DNA from: Bromus sterilis
Lineage: Eukaryota; Streptophyta; Magnoliopsida; Poales; Poaceae
Direction of reading: 5' to 3'
Assembly (NCBI GenBank): GCA_950022295.1
Contig: OX465598.1
Span: 67,750,001 to 67,814,000, forward strand
Length of the DNA: 64,000 nucleotides
Shown here piece by piece: positions 1 through 11,874 of the stretch (its first letter is position 1; each line of letters starts with the position of its first letter). Below the pieces are notes generated by a model, which made no database searches, had not been told where the DNA came from, and worked only from the letters and a program-made list of their open reading frames with translations. Position numbers and translations under genes: made by a program.

Positions 1-176
1 CAACTTAATACTAGCGAGATGTTCTGGATAGATATCTCAAGGTGGATGATTAGTAGGTAGATGTAGATGGATTTCGGTCTACTTGATTTGGCGTACCGCC
101 CAAGATTTTGAGCCTCTTCCTTTCTTTATAGCATCATTAGCATTGGTTTGCGCACATAATCCTGTCAATTGCCCAG
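1..176 (+). repeat. Left piece of a gypsy-type LTR, interrupted
   Basis: This stretch matches the inner part of the LTRs seen at about 49,550-49,690 and 56,200-56,380, with shared phrases such as the AGATATCTCAAGGTGGATGA-type run. It continues without a gap at 7009 once the element at 177-7008 is removed. It is therefore part of the LTR that ends at 7519. Family membership is inferred from similarity inside this window. Confidence 0.75.
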
Positions 177-1739
177 TGATGTCTACACACGCTTCTATTC
201 TTGTAGACTATGTTGGGCCTCCAAGCGCAGAGGTTTGTAGGACAGCAGCAATTTTCCTCAAGTGGATGACCTAAGGTTTATCGAACTCAGGGAAGTAGAG
301 GATGAAGATGGTCTCTCTCAAGCAACCCTGCAATTAAGATACAAGAAGTCTCTTGTGTCCCCAACACACCTAATACAACTAGGAGTTGTATAGGTGCACT
401 AGTTCGGCGAAGAGATGGTAAAATATGGGTGATAGGTGTGATAAAACGAAGTAATATAAATCTGTAATAAAAAGTGCAGCAAAGAAAAAAGTAACAAAAG
501 TGAGTGCAAACAGTGTAACAATGATGGAAACAAGGCCTAGGCTTCATACTTTCACTAGTGGCAACTCCCAACAACATTAACATAGTCTAATCACATGATA
601 TTTCCCATAAAACATGCAATGGGGACGACTCGGAGGTCATTCCTTTGTGGTCAAGAGAGGACGAGAATTGTGTAGGGCTACAAAAGCACACCTCAGAGTT
701 CGTAGTTCTCAATCTATGGATTTCCCAATGTCACCGCGGCCATCCAAAGAGAGTACCACAATCACCACAACATATCTAAAGGATAGTCAAAGACAAGCAC
801 CAAAAGACTCTCAATCTTCAATCCACACACAAAAAAGGAAATCACTCATAATAATATTCTTCTAACCCATGTCCAATAGACCGCTGTCACCTTGGTCTCG
901 GAGATTATACTAGATAAGATCAATTGAGTACATCAATCCAATACATAGAGGAAGGGGAAATATCATGGGATCATCCTAGATTAACATAGCCTATGATCAC
1001 AACAAAGATCACATCATGGGAGAGAGAGAAACCACATAGATCAAGATATAAGCCTTTGCCCCGAGGGAAACTACTCACACATGGACATGGTGAGAGAGAG
1101 AGTTGTTGATGGAGAGGTGCAGCCCGGAGAAGATGAAGGAGATGGCGGCGGCGGTGGCCACGACCCTTGGGGGCAGCGGCCCTTGGCCCCTTCCTCTTCC
1201 TTGGAGATGGTGCTGCTGTGGAGATTGATGTCCCCCTCAATACTGCTGCCAAGGGGGAGGAATTTTCGTGCTGCCCTTTGACCTAGGTTTCCTCTCTTTA
1301 TATAGACTCTCGGATTCCCGTCATCCAGATTACGTCTTCTGTATTTCGGGGTTTCTGGAAGCATCCGAACTCCGATTGGGCCGAATTATATGTCTAAATC
1401 CACCGGAAAAAAATCCCTACAACTTTGTAGTTAAAATTTTTCCGTTTGAGGCCGTCTTCTAGCGTTTCCGAGGCGATCTTTAAAACCTGTCTGGTGGGGA
1501 CAGATTTCGGGAAAGTTAGAGTCCAACTCCTACAAGGCTCCTTTTTGTGATTTTTCCTTTATCCAACTAATTCCTACACATAAAGTACAAAAACAAGAAC
1601 TTGTCCACTCTTGCGACCATTAATAGGTTAATTCCAAAATATGTTATAAAAAGATATGAAAGTGTATCAAAAGCATAGCAATATCACACAAAACATGCAT
1701 GGAGCAAGCAGAAATTATAGATACGTTTTGGACGTATCA
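177..1739 (-). repeat. 3' LTR of element A
   Basis: It starts TGATGTCTAC and ends ACGTATCA on the plus strand, matching 5428-7008 over its whole length with scattered substitutions. A short indel lies in a GGC/CACGG-rich microsatellite near 1150 compared with 6410. The differences show that the insertion is not brand new. Confidence 0.88.
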
Positions 1740-4559
1740 ACATCCCAAGCTTAATTTCTGCTCTTCCTCGAGTAGGTAAATGATAACAGCATAATTTCTG
1801 TGGTGACATGCTAGCAAACATATAAGAACTTTGAAAAGTAAAGCAATCAAGGTTAGAGATTCAATTCAAGTCATAACATGCAAGAGTCTATATTAGCATT
1901 GAAACAAGTAACAAAAGAACATTAGGTGCAAGAGCTCTCGCTGTCCGTGACTCGAATGTCTACAAATGGTGTTTGCGTGCAAGAAGGGGGATAGGGAATA
2001 CGAGAAAAATATTTATTTGTTGAGAACTCAATCTACTAAAGTTTCACACTTGGTCTTTTTCTGCAATCTTATCTTGACTCGTCCCAGACCACTAGCCAGG
2101 TACAAGTCAATTTGATCCACTCCTTTTTCAATATTTTGAGCAATCATGCAATAGATGAGCGTAAGCACGAGAGTTGACACTTAGGATGGCAAAGAGAGAA
2201 GCACGGAGGAGGAAGACAAAAAAAGGTGTGAAAGTCTCACATCAATGAGGACAATCATAGGCAAGAGATGCCAAATGATAGATATGATGTGAGGAGTAGG
2301 GATTGCCATGCAACGGATGCACATACGAGCTAGGAAGCTCTCTAATGGAACTAGTGGGGGTGCATCTAACTTGCTCGCTCATGAGACCTAGAGCTCGTTT
2401 GAGGAGGCTCATCCTTGGAATATGCAAGCCAAGTTCTATAGTGTGAAGGTCCCCACATAGCTATATGCATAATGATCATCTCTATGGAGTACAAGGATAT
2501 AAAGGGAGTACTTGTGTGGATCTCTCAAAAGGATAGTAGTGTTGCCCCTTTCTCTCTTTTTATTTCTTTTTCTCTTTTTTTTATTTTTTTATTTTTTGTG
2601 GCCTCAATGGCTCTTTCTATTTAACTCCCATTTGTCCTCTTTGGGATCTTTTATTGTGTCCACTTTGGAATCTTTTCCTCACTTAAGGGCAACACTCTAT
2701 TTTACAAGAAGGTAAAGGAGATCTTTCACACTTTACAAGGTACTCAAAATCATAAAGAAGATGTAACTATCATGATGTATGCAATGTATGCGTCTGACAA
2801 TGTAGCAGGAACATGTAAGACATGAAGATCAAGTCATGAAGAGGTGGATGTTGCATGGCAATATATCTCGGAAAGGCTATGGAAATGCCTTGATAGGTAG
2901 GTATGGTGGATGTTTTGAGGAAAGATATAAGGAGGCTTATGATGACAGAGCGTATCATGCCAAGGGTTTGGATGTACCGGTGAAGGTGGACACCAACTCA
3001 CGAAGTGAGAAGAAGGCAATGCACGGCACAGGAGAGGCTAGCAAAATATGGGAAGGTGGAAGTGTCAACTTTCAATACTTACATTAGTCTGAAGAACTCA
3101 TGCACTTATTATCGGTAACTCTCAATCTAATAAGGAGGTCCACAAAGAGACACGTACCCCGAGGAGGAGTGTATGGGGGTTTGGTTATCCTTGCGCATCC
3201 TCGACTCATGGTACGTGAGTGTACTCTAATATTCGATCCCTCCAAAGATTAGTGATCCATCTGGTAGCTAGAGTTCTCAACTAGTTTTGTAGGTTTTGAA
3301 AATACACACGGATTGCCCAAAATACGACACCTATCACTAATAGGCTAGATCTCTTGACACCAAAAGTTCAGACATTACTCACATCAATACCTCAAAACTA
3401 TTGCAGGTTACTACTAGAATTAAATAGCAACCTCAATCACCTACTTCCAAGACAAAACACAACTCAGTGCAACAACCAACTCTCTTAACAAGATAAACAT
3501 GAAAACTAAAGAGAGTTCCAGCAACAAACTAAACAAAAGCCAAGGCTCTTGCTAAAGACAAACTAAGACTAAAACTGAGCATGGCAGCAGCTACGAAAAG
3601 GTAAGGAACACACAACAGAGAAAGATAGGCATGAAAAATTCTATGATGTGTTCTAGATTTTGAAAGTGGAGCGTGTTTCTATCGCACACAAAGTAAGATG
3701 GGGTCTAACTTGTTATGACCAGCAAGCAAAACTAAATAAAACTAAAAATAAAACCTAAGAGCGAGACGCTCCAAGCATAGCACATAGCGCATGAAGTGAT
3801 AAAAATATAGTGAGACGAAGGACGAACTGATGATTGTTGATGGAGAAGGGGATGCACGGGGGCATCCCCAAGCTTACACGCTTGAGTCTCCTTGAATATT
3901 TATTGGGGATGCATGGGGGCATCCCCAAGCTTGAGCGCTTGACACTCCCGGATCTTCTTTCATCATCTTCCATCGCACACTTGAAAACTCCCTTCATACA
4001 TAACTCATCATAAGCTAATTAGAGAGGTTAGTACCCTTAATAAATAAATTTTCCCCACTGGATATAAAGATATTCTTGAAGAGCTAATGTTTCTCAAGAT
4101 TTCCAAAAGGTTTTTGCAAAGAAAAAGCAAGCTTAAGGTTTGCAAAAGTTAGGAGAGACAAAACGTGGCAGAATCTGTGAAAAACAGAAGAGCAGGTAGT
4201 AAAGAATTTTTTAGGGGTACTTCTGCAACTCAAATCAAAAAACTCAGAACATACGAAAGTTCCGTGATTGTATAGATCACGCTGTGTAAAACATTCAGCT
4301 CAAAAAGATGAACTGGGATTTTTCTATGATTTTTCCCGTCACGAGGACAGAATCTGTTTTCTGGACAACATGTCACAACTTTCACTTCCCTTGTCATATG
4401 AGGCTATAACTTGGCACAAAGCTTGAAAATAAAGATACAATGATGTTGCTACAGTAGTAACAATCATCAAGACCACTAAAAACAGAAAGTAAAAACTCAA
4501 AGTAAAGATAACAAGGGTTGTCTCCCTAGAGCTCTTTCTTTATAGCCATAAAGATAGGC
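1740..4559 (-). other. Non-coding internal half of element A
   Basis: No convincing long frame is present. The sequence is collinear with 52,390-55,140 of the plus-strand element C in reverse, and with the degraded stretch 7520-9930. For example, the repeated GGGGATGC...GGCATCCCC segment near 3850-3930 recurs near 52,960-53,035 and 9730-9750. It is a shared 3' module of the family and probably serves as structural or packaging RNA sequence (inference). Confidence 0.7.
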
Positions 4560-5320
4560 TTAAGATTTTAATGATGCTCTCGTAGGAATAAGAGTTGAAG
4601 AACAAAAGAGAGCATGAAGAAGCAAATACCAAAAACATTTAAGCCTAACATGCTTCCTATGCAAAGGGATCTTGTAGAGAAATAACTCATGGGAGCATAA
4701 AGATATTAGCATAGGAAGCCAAAATAAGTGCAACTTCAAAACCTTCAACATAAAGAGAGTGAAGTTGATATTATTGAAATATCTATAAGCATATGTTCCC
4801 TCTCATAATAATTTTCAGTGGGATCATGAATAAACCCAACAATATAAGTATCACATAAAAAATTCTTATCATGATCCACAAGCATAGAAAATTTATTACT
4901 CTCCACATAAGCAAAATCCTTCTCATAAGTAATAGTGGGAGCAAACTCAAGAAAATAGTTATCACATGAATCTTTCTTATCATGATACACTTCCAAACAT
5001 TTATTCTTTATAGCATAAGTGTCATCACAATAATCATCATAGATAGGAGGCAAAGTATCATCAAAATAAATTTCCTCATCAAAACTTGGGGGGCTAAAAA
5101 GATCATCTTCATAAAACGTAACATCCCCAAGCTTATAGCTTTGCATATCATTAGCATCAAAAGTATTCAAAGAAGACATGCAAATAACATTACTACTATC
5201 ATAAGTGTTGTGCAAATAGTAAAGCTCAATAGGCTTTTTGATTTTTACTTCAAACACTTCATGTCCCAACTCAAGGTAGAGCTCATAAAGCTCTCTCATA
5301 ATATTTTTCTTGTTTTCCAT
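4560..5320 (-). CDS. Non-gag ORF of a non-autonomous LTR element, frameshifted
   Basis: A 191-residue frame begins at 5320, shortly downstream of the primer binding site, and stops at 4745. It is very acidic and tyrosine-rich (clusters such as YFDDTLPPIYDDYCDD and DPTENYYERE) and has no gag, protease or pol motif. A second frame (4751-4560, 63 residues) overlaps its end in a different register. That frame encodes a hydrophobic, leucine-rich segment (LKLHLFWLPMLISLC) followed by a basic stretch. The arrangement suggests one longer ancestral protein with a membrane-like C-terminus that has been frameshifted near 4750. I recognise this type of ORF as common in Triticeae gypsy derivatives, but I know of no function. 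Programmed frameshifting is an alternative to decay but has no direct support here. Confidence 0.55.
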
Positions 5321-5400
5321 AAGCCTAACTAGTGAAAATCAAAACAAGAAACAAAAAGAATTAATTGCAAGATCTAAAGATATACCTTCAAGCACTCACC

Positions 5401-5418
5401 TCCCCCGCAACGGCGCCA
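5401..5418 (-). promoter_or_regulatory. Primer binding site of element A
   Basis: On the minus strand the sequence is TGGCGCCGTTGCGGGGGA, nine bases inside the 5' LTR end. It matches the usual tRNA-complementary primer site of Triticeae gypsy elements (compare TGGCACCATTGCCGGGGA at 50099-50116). It fixes the element's orientation. Confidence 0.8.
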
Positions 5419-5427
5419 GAAATATCT

Positions 5428-7008
5428 TGATGTCTACGCACGCTTCTATTCTTGTAGACTATGTTGGGCCTCCAAGCGCAGAGGTTTGTAGGACAGCAAC
5501 AATTTCCCTCAAGTGGATGACCTAAGGTTTATCGAACTCAGGGAAGTAGAGGTTGAAGATGGTCTCTCTCAAGCAACCCTGCAATTAAGATACAAGAAGT
5601 CTCTTGTGTCCCCAACACACCTAATACAACTAGGAGTTGTATAGGTGCACTAGTTCGGCGAAGAGATGGTAAAATATGGGTGATATGTGTGATAAAACGA
5701 AGTAATAGAAATATGTAATAAAAATTGCAGCAAAGAAACAAGTAACAAAAGTGAGTGCAAACGGTGTAACAATGATGTAAACAAGGCCTAGGCTTCATAC
5801 TTTCACTAGTGGCAACTCCCAACAACATTAACATAGTCTAATCACATGATATTTCCCATAAAACATGCAATGGGGACGTACTCGGAGGTCATTCCTTTGT
5901 GGTCAAGAGAGGACGAGAATTGTGTAGGGCTGCAAAAGCACACCTCAGAGTTCGTAGTTCTCAATCTATGGATTTCCCAATGTCACCGCGGCCATCCAAA
6001 GAGAGTACCACAATCACCACAACATATCTAAAGGATAGTCAAAGACAAGCACCAAAAGACTCTCAATCTTCAATCCACACACAAAAGAGGAAATCACTCA
6101 TGATAATATTCTTCTAACCCATGTCCAATAGACCGCTGTCACCTTGGTCTCGGAGATTATACTAGATAAGATCAATTGAGTACATCAATCCAATACATAT
6201 AGGAAGGGGAAATATCATGGGATCATCCTAGATTAACATAGCCTATGCTCACAACAAAGATCACATCATGGGAGAGAGAGAAACCACATAGATCAAGATA
6301 TAAGCCTTTGCCCCGAGGGAAACTACTCACACATGGACATGGTGAGAGAGAGAGAGTTGTTGATGGAGAGGTGCAGCCTGGAGAAGATGAAGGAGATGGC
6401 GGCGGCGACGGCCACGGCCACGGCCACGGCGGTGGCCACGACCCTTGGCCCCTTCTTCTTCCTTGGAGATGGTGCTGCTGTGGAGATTGATCTCCCCCTC
6501 AAGACGGCTGCCAACGGGGAGGAATTTTCGTGGTGCCCTTTGACCTAGGTTTCCTCTCTTTATATAGACTCTCGGATTCCCGTCATCCAGATTACGTCTT
6601 CTGTATTTCGGGGTTTCTGGAAGCATCCGAACTCCGATTGGGCCGAATTTTATGTCTAAATCCACCGGAAAAAAATTCCCTACAACTTAACTTTGTAGTT
6701 TTAAGTGTTTCTGTTTGAGGTCGTCTTCTAGCGTTTCCGAGGCGATCTTTAAAACCTGTCTGGTGGGGACAGATTTCGGGAAAGTTAGAGTCCAACTCCT
6801 ACAAGGCTCCTTTTTGTGATTTTTCCTTTATCCAAGTAATTCCTACACATAAAGTACAAAAACAAGAACTTGTGCACTCTTGCAACCATTAATAGTTTAG
6901 TTCCAAAATATGTTATAAAAAGATATGAAAGTGTATCAAAAGCATAGCAATATCACACAAAACATGCATGGAGCAAGCAGAAATTATAGATACGTTTTGG
7001 ACGTATCA
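5428..7008 (-). repeat. 5' LTR of element A
   Basis: This is the promoter-bearing copy in the minus-strand reading. It runs from TGATGTCTAC to ACGTATCA on the plus strand, followed by the CCCAG target duplication. A small expansion of CACGGC repeats near 6410-6435 distinguishes it from the left LTR. Confidence 0.88.
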
Positions 7009-7519
7009 CCCAGTTGTAATTTGTTTACCTCGCATGGCTATTTTATCGTCTTTTGGGAGAGAGACATCACTAGTGAACATCATAGGACTCCGGTCCATAT
7101 TTCCAATACTGTTTACACCCGCTATCAATTTACTGCTTTATTTACTTTTCCGTTGCTATCACTATCATTATTATCCCGTGCGTTTTATCCTTTGTAAACA
7201 ACAAGGCCGGAGGCATTGTCAACCTCTCTGTACTCGTTGGGAGCAAAGCTATCTGTTGTGTGTGCAGGTCCAGGTAAAGTAAGCAGCCTCGGTTGTGAAC
7301 GGCGCCATTGTTCACTTTACCAGCTACTTGTCGATCTTGGAGTCCAACTGGTCGACACTCAAACCTTAGCATCTTCGCTAAGGGAAATTTTCTGCTACCC
7401 TACATCACAACCTTCCACTTTGGGTAACCAACGAGGAGCGAGAAGTAAACTCTCGTGACATCACATCCAAAACCTTCCACTTGGGGTAACCAACGAGGAG
7501 CACTACTTCAGTGCCATCA
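7009..7519 (+). repeat. Right end of the LTR hosting element A
   Basis: It continues the LTR fragment of 1-176 and ends ...CTTCAGTGCCATCA. The related LTR that ends at 42642 finishes with CAGTGCCAACA. What follows at 7520 is not a primer site but internal sequence of another element in the opposite orientation. This is therefore best read as the 3' LTR of a plus-strand element whose body lies left of the window. A duplicated phrase (CCTTCCACTT...GGTAACCAACGAGGAG) occurs twice near 7410-7500. Confidence 0.65.
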
Positions 7520-9930
7520 GATGGCGAAGAGAATAATGATGGGGATAGGAAGTCAAAAAGTGAGAAAGGCTCACACCAATGAGGACAATTATTAGGCGAG
7601 AGAAAGCCTTATGACAAATATGATGAGAGGAGTAGGGATTGCCATGCAACGAATGCACACAGAGCTATGAGTGTCTGAAAGCTCTCCAATAGAACTAGCG
7701 GGGGTGCATCCAACTTTCTTGCTCACGAAGACCTAGAGATCTTTTGAGGAGGTTCTTCATTGGAATATACAAGCCAAGTTCTATAGTGTAAAAGTCCCCA
7801 CATAATTATGCATAAATGATATGAAAACTCTCTACAAACTGAAGTACACGGTTAATTTAAAGCACAAGTGTGGATTTAAAGGATAGTAGTGTTGCCCCCT
7901 CTCTCTTTCTCTTTTCTATATTTTATTTATTTTTGTGGCCTCCATGCCTCTTTTCTTTTTCTCTCATTTGTCCTCTTTAGGTTATTTTTTGTCCACTTTG
8001 GGATCTTTTCCTCACTGGTAAGGGCAACACTCTCTATAAATGAATATCATCAACTAACTTTTACAAAGTACTCAAAACTCAAATGAAACTATACCATGAT
8101 GTACGCAATGAATGCCTCTGGCAGTGTAGCAGGAAATGCAATGTTACTAGCACAATATGTAGCAAAAAATATGAATGAGGGCAAAGCCCAAACTATCATG
8201 CGGTTGTATAATCATGCAAACAGCAATATGATGATGAAGAATATCATCAAGTCATGTAATGAAAAGATGGATGTTGCATGAGAATGCATCTCAGAATGGC
8301 TATGGAAATGCAATAATAGGTAGGTATGGTGTCCGTTTTGAGGTATAATGAGGCTTATGTATGAGAGAGTGTATCATCCCAAGGATTTGGATGCACTGAC
8401 GAAGTTTGCACCAACTCTCTAGATGAGAAAGGGCAATGCACGATACCGACGAGGCTAGCTGACGAGGGGATACCCCCACGACTCCTCGGCATGAGGGTAC
8501 CTGGTGCGTGTCAAGACGGAAGGCCCACTAGAAGCTTCAGCTGGCCCAAGATCAGCCCACCCAAAGCACCGACGGCTGCGCCAACATGGAGTCCAAGACG
8601 GTTCGGAGTCCAAGGCGTGACCGCCAAGACTAGCTAGATTAGGCAACTATCTATGTAAATCTAGACGGGCTCCTTGAGACCTAGCCTAGTATATAAAGGC
8701 TAGGAGAGGGGACATCTAGGGCATCCAATCTCGCATAGCAACACCCTCGGCTAGATCAATCTCGCCGAGACCTCCACTGTAATCGCCTCCACCATATAAT
8801 ACATCGACCAGGAAGTAGGGGTTTTACCGATCGAGGGCCCTGAACCTGGGCAACTCCCCGTCTCCTGTTAGCCGACGAGATCGCCAACCTTGCACTCCTT
8901 CTCTTACGATCAAACCCAGGGTTCCTAGCCATGGGATTTGCCGAGGCCGATCCTCGTCACTAGCAATATATAAGGATGGTGGCCAAGAATCGAATATTTT
9001 CATTAGTCAAAAGAACACATCCACTTATTATCGGTATTTCGCAGTCTACTCAAGAGAACACAAATAGTCAAGCACCCTAAGAGGAGTGTATGAGGTTTGG
9101 TTACCCTTACGCATCCTCGCCCCATGATACATGAGGGTACTCTTTTACAACCCTAGAAAGATTATAATCCGCTTAGTAGCCATGAGTTCTCAATTAATTT
9201 TTGTAGTTTTCGAAAATAAGCACGTTGAGCCAAAATACAACACCTATCACTAATAGGCTTGAGCTTAATCACACAAAATTTCAAACATTACTTACATCAA
9301 CACCTCAAAACTATTGCAAGATATCACTATAATCAATTTAGCAATCTAGATTACCTACTCGAAATAAGACACAACCAGTGCAATAAAGACAACTCTCTAG
9401 ATAAATAGGCATGAAACTCAAGAGAGTTCTAGAAATTATAATAATAGCTCTTAAACAAGAATAAACATGAACAAGAAGAGCTAAAAAAACAACATCTAGA
9501 AACTAAAAATTGAACACTCAACAGATAAAAGTGAAAACAAGAACATTTTAGGAAAAAATGGAGCGTGTCTCTCTCCCATATATAGCATGCTAGGATTCAA
9601 CTTGTTATGACTAGCAAACAAAACAAAACTAAAAAGTAAAGAGCAAGACGCTCCAAGCATAGTACATAACATGTGAAGCAATAAAATTATAGTGCTAAGA
9701 AAAATGAACTGATAATTGTTGATGAAGAAGGGGATGCATGAGGCATCCCCAAGCATAGACGCTTAGTCTCCTTGAATTTATCTTGAGGGTGCCGGAGGCA
9801 TCCTAGCTTGAGCTTTTGACACTCCTTAATCTTCTTTCATCATCTTCCTTCGTAACACTTGAAAATGTTCTTCACATGAAACTTCTCATAGCTTGACTAG
9901 AATGGTTAGTGCCAAATGAAATAAAGTTTC
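7520..9930 (-). mobile_element. Degraded internal part of an older LTR element
   Basis: The stretch is collinear with 2170-4050 of element A on the same strand but far more diverged, and lacks LTRs. A solo LTR of another family (8460-8959) interrupts it. Small frames such as 9756-9496 (-) are remnants of the shared 3' module and not genes. It appears to have received the LTR ending at 7519. Confidence 0.65.
8460..8959. repeat. 500-bp solo LTR with perfect target duplication
   Basis: The element begins TGACGAGG and ends CCTCGTCA, an 8-bp perfect inverted terminus, and is flanked on both sides by CTAGC (8455-8459 and 8960-8964). Removing it restores similarity of the flanks to element A near 3045. 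A TATA-like TATATAAAGG lies near 8690, as expected for an LTR promoter. No internal domain is present, so it is a solo LTR formed by LTR-LTR recombination (inference). Confidence 0.8.
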
Positions 9931-10318
9931 ACATAGGTACTGTAGATACACATTAAAGCACTTAAATTAAACAGTAGTTACCATTTCCAAACTTTGTTTA
10001 GGGTTCTTCCCTTATAATCTGTAACCAATAGGTTAGGCTTGTGTTTTTGCGATAGAAGGATGTTTGTGTTGTATTTATTCCCGTGCGAACGACTATACTA
10101 CCTTACATATGCGTCAAGATCTATGCGCTAACTTTCAAAAATTTAAATCTATACACCAAACCGTGTGGTGAAAAGTGATTTGCGCGTCTACGATCGCTAG
10201 CGTACTACCCTCGTCCAACATTGTGATTTGCGTGGTCGATCAGACGACCACCGTGGGCGTTTCACGCAGAATCTTTCACAAACTCACGTCAATTCGTTTT
10301 TAGGGATATAATGATCCT
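9931..10318. other. Unassigned AT-rich DNA
   Basis: I see no gene, terminal repeat or recognised element here. It lies between the end of the degraded LTR element and an RNase H remnant. Confidence 0.5.
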
Positions 10319-10641
10319 CTATTGCAACAACTCCATCGAAATTGTTACAACATCATGCAGTTCAATTAACAAGATATGTGTACCAAAATCAAGACTAAGA
10401 GAATGTTTAGCTAAATCGTCGTCTTCAAAGTTCGTCGACTCCTTTCATGCATGAAATTACATTCTTCAAATTCCTCTGCCCTCCCAATGATCTCCTTTAC
10501 TATATCGGCCTCCTTTCTTCTTTTTGATATTCTTGATCACTTGCTCACAATCAAACTAGATAATGATTCTTCTGAGATATATATCTTTTGCTAATACTAA
10601 CGCCTCCCGACGCGCAAGTGCTTCGAGGATTTCAATAGGAT
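10319..10641 (-). pseudogene. RNase H-like (RVT_3) remnant, probably LINE-derived
   Basis: The minus strand reads ILEALARREALVLAKDIYL, then an in-frame stop, then FDCEQVIKNI, and further down DDLAKHSLSLDFG. These match the glutamate, aspartate and C-terminal blocks of the plant RVT_3 RNase H domain, as also seen in the LINE at 26,160-26,450. Several stops and frame changes make it non-functional. The 5' part is cut off by the Helitron at 10652. An origin from a LINE is likely; a decayed host gene with this domain is possible. Confidence 0.55.
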
Positions 10642-10651
10642 ATCAATAAAA

Positions 10652-11189
10652 TCTATAATACCTAAATAGTTTATCTCCACTAATCTTTTTTTTGACATGC
10701 AAGATATGCACATCATCAAATAATAGGCCTATCATACAAAAACTATTTTCAGTAACTCTTCATGCACATACTTCTATTAACTCCGCATGCGCATGCAACC
10801 TAAATAAATAATACCTTTTCTATGCACATGCCACACAATTTATAAGTGTTTTTTTATAAAAAAAAATTATGAGTTATCTAGTTTTTATTTTTTCTATACA
10901 CATCTATAATTGCTGTCATTGCTTTAGGTTTTGTTAAGGGTGGAGATCTCTCTACTCAACATTGTTTTTATCTCATATCGTCTCCCTATATATTACCAAG
11001 ATAATAGATTAATAAAACAGAAATCACACTTATTTTTAGATTTATCATCAAATTTTTTAGATTTAACCCTAAACAATACTTAAAAAAACAATTTATAATC
11101 AAATTATACTATGACTAATAAATCTTATATTTGAAAATATCAAATTATTTCTTAACAATACCCGCAACAACGTGCGGGGTATCATCTGG
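10652..11189 (+). mobile_element. Non-autonomous Helitron
   Basis: The 5' end is TCTATAATACC, preceded by a host A at 10651. The 3' end has a CCCGCA/TGCGGG hairpin (11161-11177) followed by CTGG and a host T at 11190. These are Helitron hallmarks (TC start, 3' hairpin, CTRR end, A/T insertion site). A second, inverted copy at 35166-35740 aligns end to end, which confirms both boundaries. No helicase is encoded. Confidence 0.75.
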
Positions 11190-11209
11190 TCGAAATCACT
11201 ATTTTTAGA

Positions 11210-11480
11210 GTTCTCGTAGCAACGAACAGTGCGCTTTCCCTGCGCGCGTCAAGTGGCGCGCTCTAGAACTTTTTCGTTTTTTCTGTTTTTAGAGACACGA
11301 GTGCCTTTCGCGGTCCCGCGGAGGCAAGGTCGTGCCTCTTTTAAAAAAAATTTGATTTTTTTCATCAAAACGTATAGAAAAAATGTGCGAAAACCGAAAA
11401 AATCAAATTTAAACACCGAAATTACGTACACAAAAATTTAAAAAACAAAATCCCAAAAAAGCTATGTAAACATGACACGG
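11210..11480. repeat. Short repeat with GAGGCA/GTGCCTC motifs
   Basis: The stretch holds GCGCGTCAAGTGGCGCGC, AGGCAAGGTCGTGCCTC and an A-rich tail with CACCGAAATTACGTACAC. It resembles the blocks at 20,760-21,080 and 26,950-27,420. These are unclassified or Mutator-like Triticeae repeats and contain no gene. Confidence 0.5.
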
Positions 11481-11874
11481 CTGTTCATTGGACCGGACCG
11501 CGAACGAGTACTCTAAAACACCAGTTGCTCTCTCGTCTGGTTCACGTCAATTTGTTGGCGTTTGGGTTGAGTGGGTTGCAAAACTCTCAATCCGGCCAGG
11601 CAACCCTCGCGCGTTGGGGGTTGGGCGGGCGCGCCGAGCCCAGCAAAGGGGTTGATCGTGAGCCTCTCAGCCGCGATCCAACGGCTCGTATTACAGTCGA
11701 ATCGAAAACCTTTGTCCCGTCTCTGGCCCTCCCAAATACTACCCCCCTCTCGTCTCGACGCCCTCGGTTCTCCATTCCCCCAACTCAAAACGCCGCCGAG
11801 GGCCGAGACACCGAAACCCACGCGCAGAGGCAAAGCACAACAAACACGCGGAGGAGACACCCCGCGCGCCCGCG
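11481..11874 (+). promoter_or_regulatory. Promoter and 5' UTR of the histone deacetylase gene
   Basis: Base composition rises sharply in GC from about 11,580, as usual upstream of grass genes. No clear TATA box is visible; the CT-rich CTCCCAAATACTACCCCCCT tract near 11,730 may lie close to the start site. The 5' UTR precedes the ATG at 11875. Frames across this region are long only because GC-rich DNA lacks stops. Confidence 0.5.

Larger units (their letters stand above)
177..7008 (-). mobile_element. Complete non-autonomous gypsy-type LTR retrotransposon (element A)
   Basis: Two near-identical LTRs (177-1739 and 5428-7008) bound about 3.7 kb of internal DNA. The 5-bp sequence CCCAG occurs directly outside both ends (172-176 and 7009-7013), a clean target-site duplication. 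Read on the minus strand, the 5' LTR is the right copy, a primer binding site follows at 5418-5401, an open frame at 5320-4560 comes next, and a purine-rich tract adjoins the left LTR. No reverse transcriptase, integrase or RNase H was seen, so mobility would depend on proteins supplied in trans. LTR ends (TGATACGTCC...CA on the minus strand) and the downstream internal half resemble the element at 48503-56790. This suggests an Athila/Sabrina/WHAM-type Triticeae lineage; the exact family is uncertain. Confidence 0.9.
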
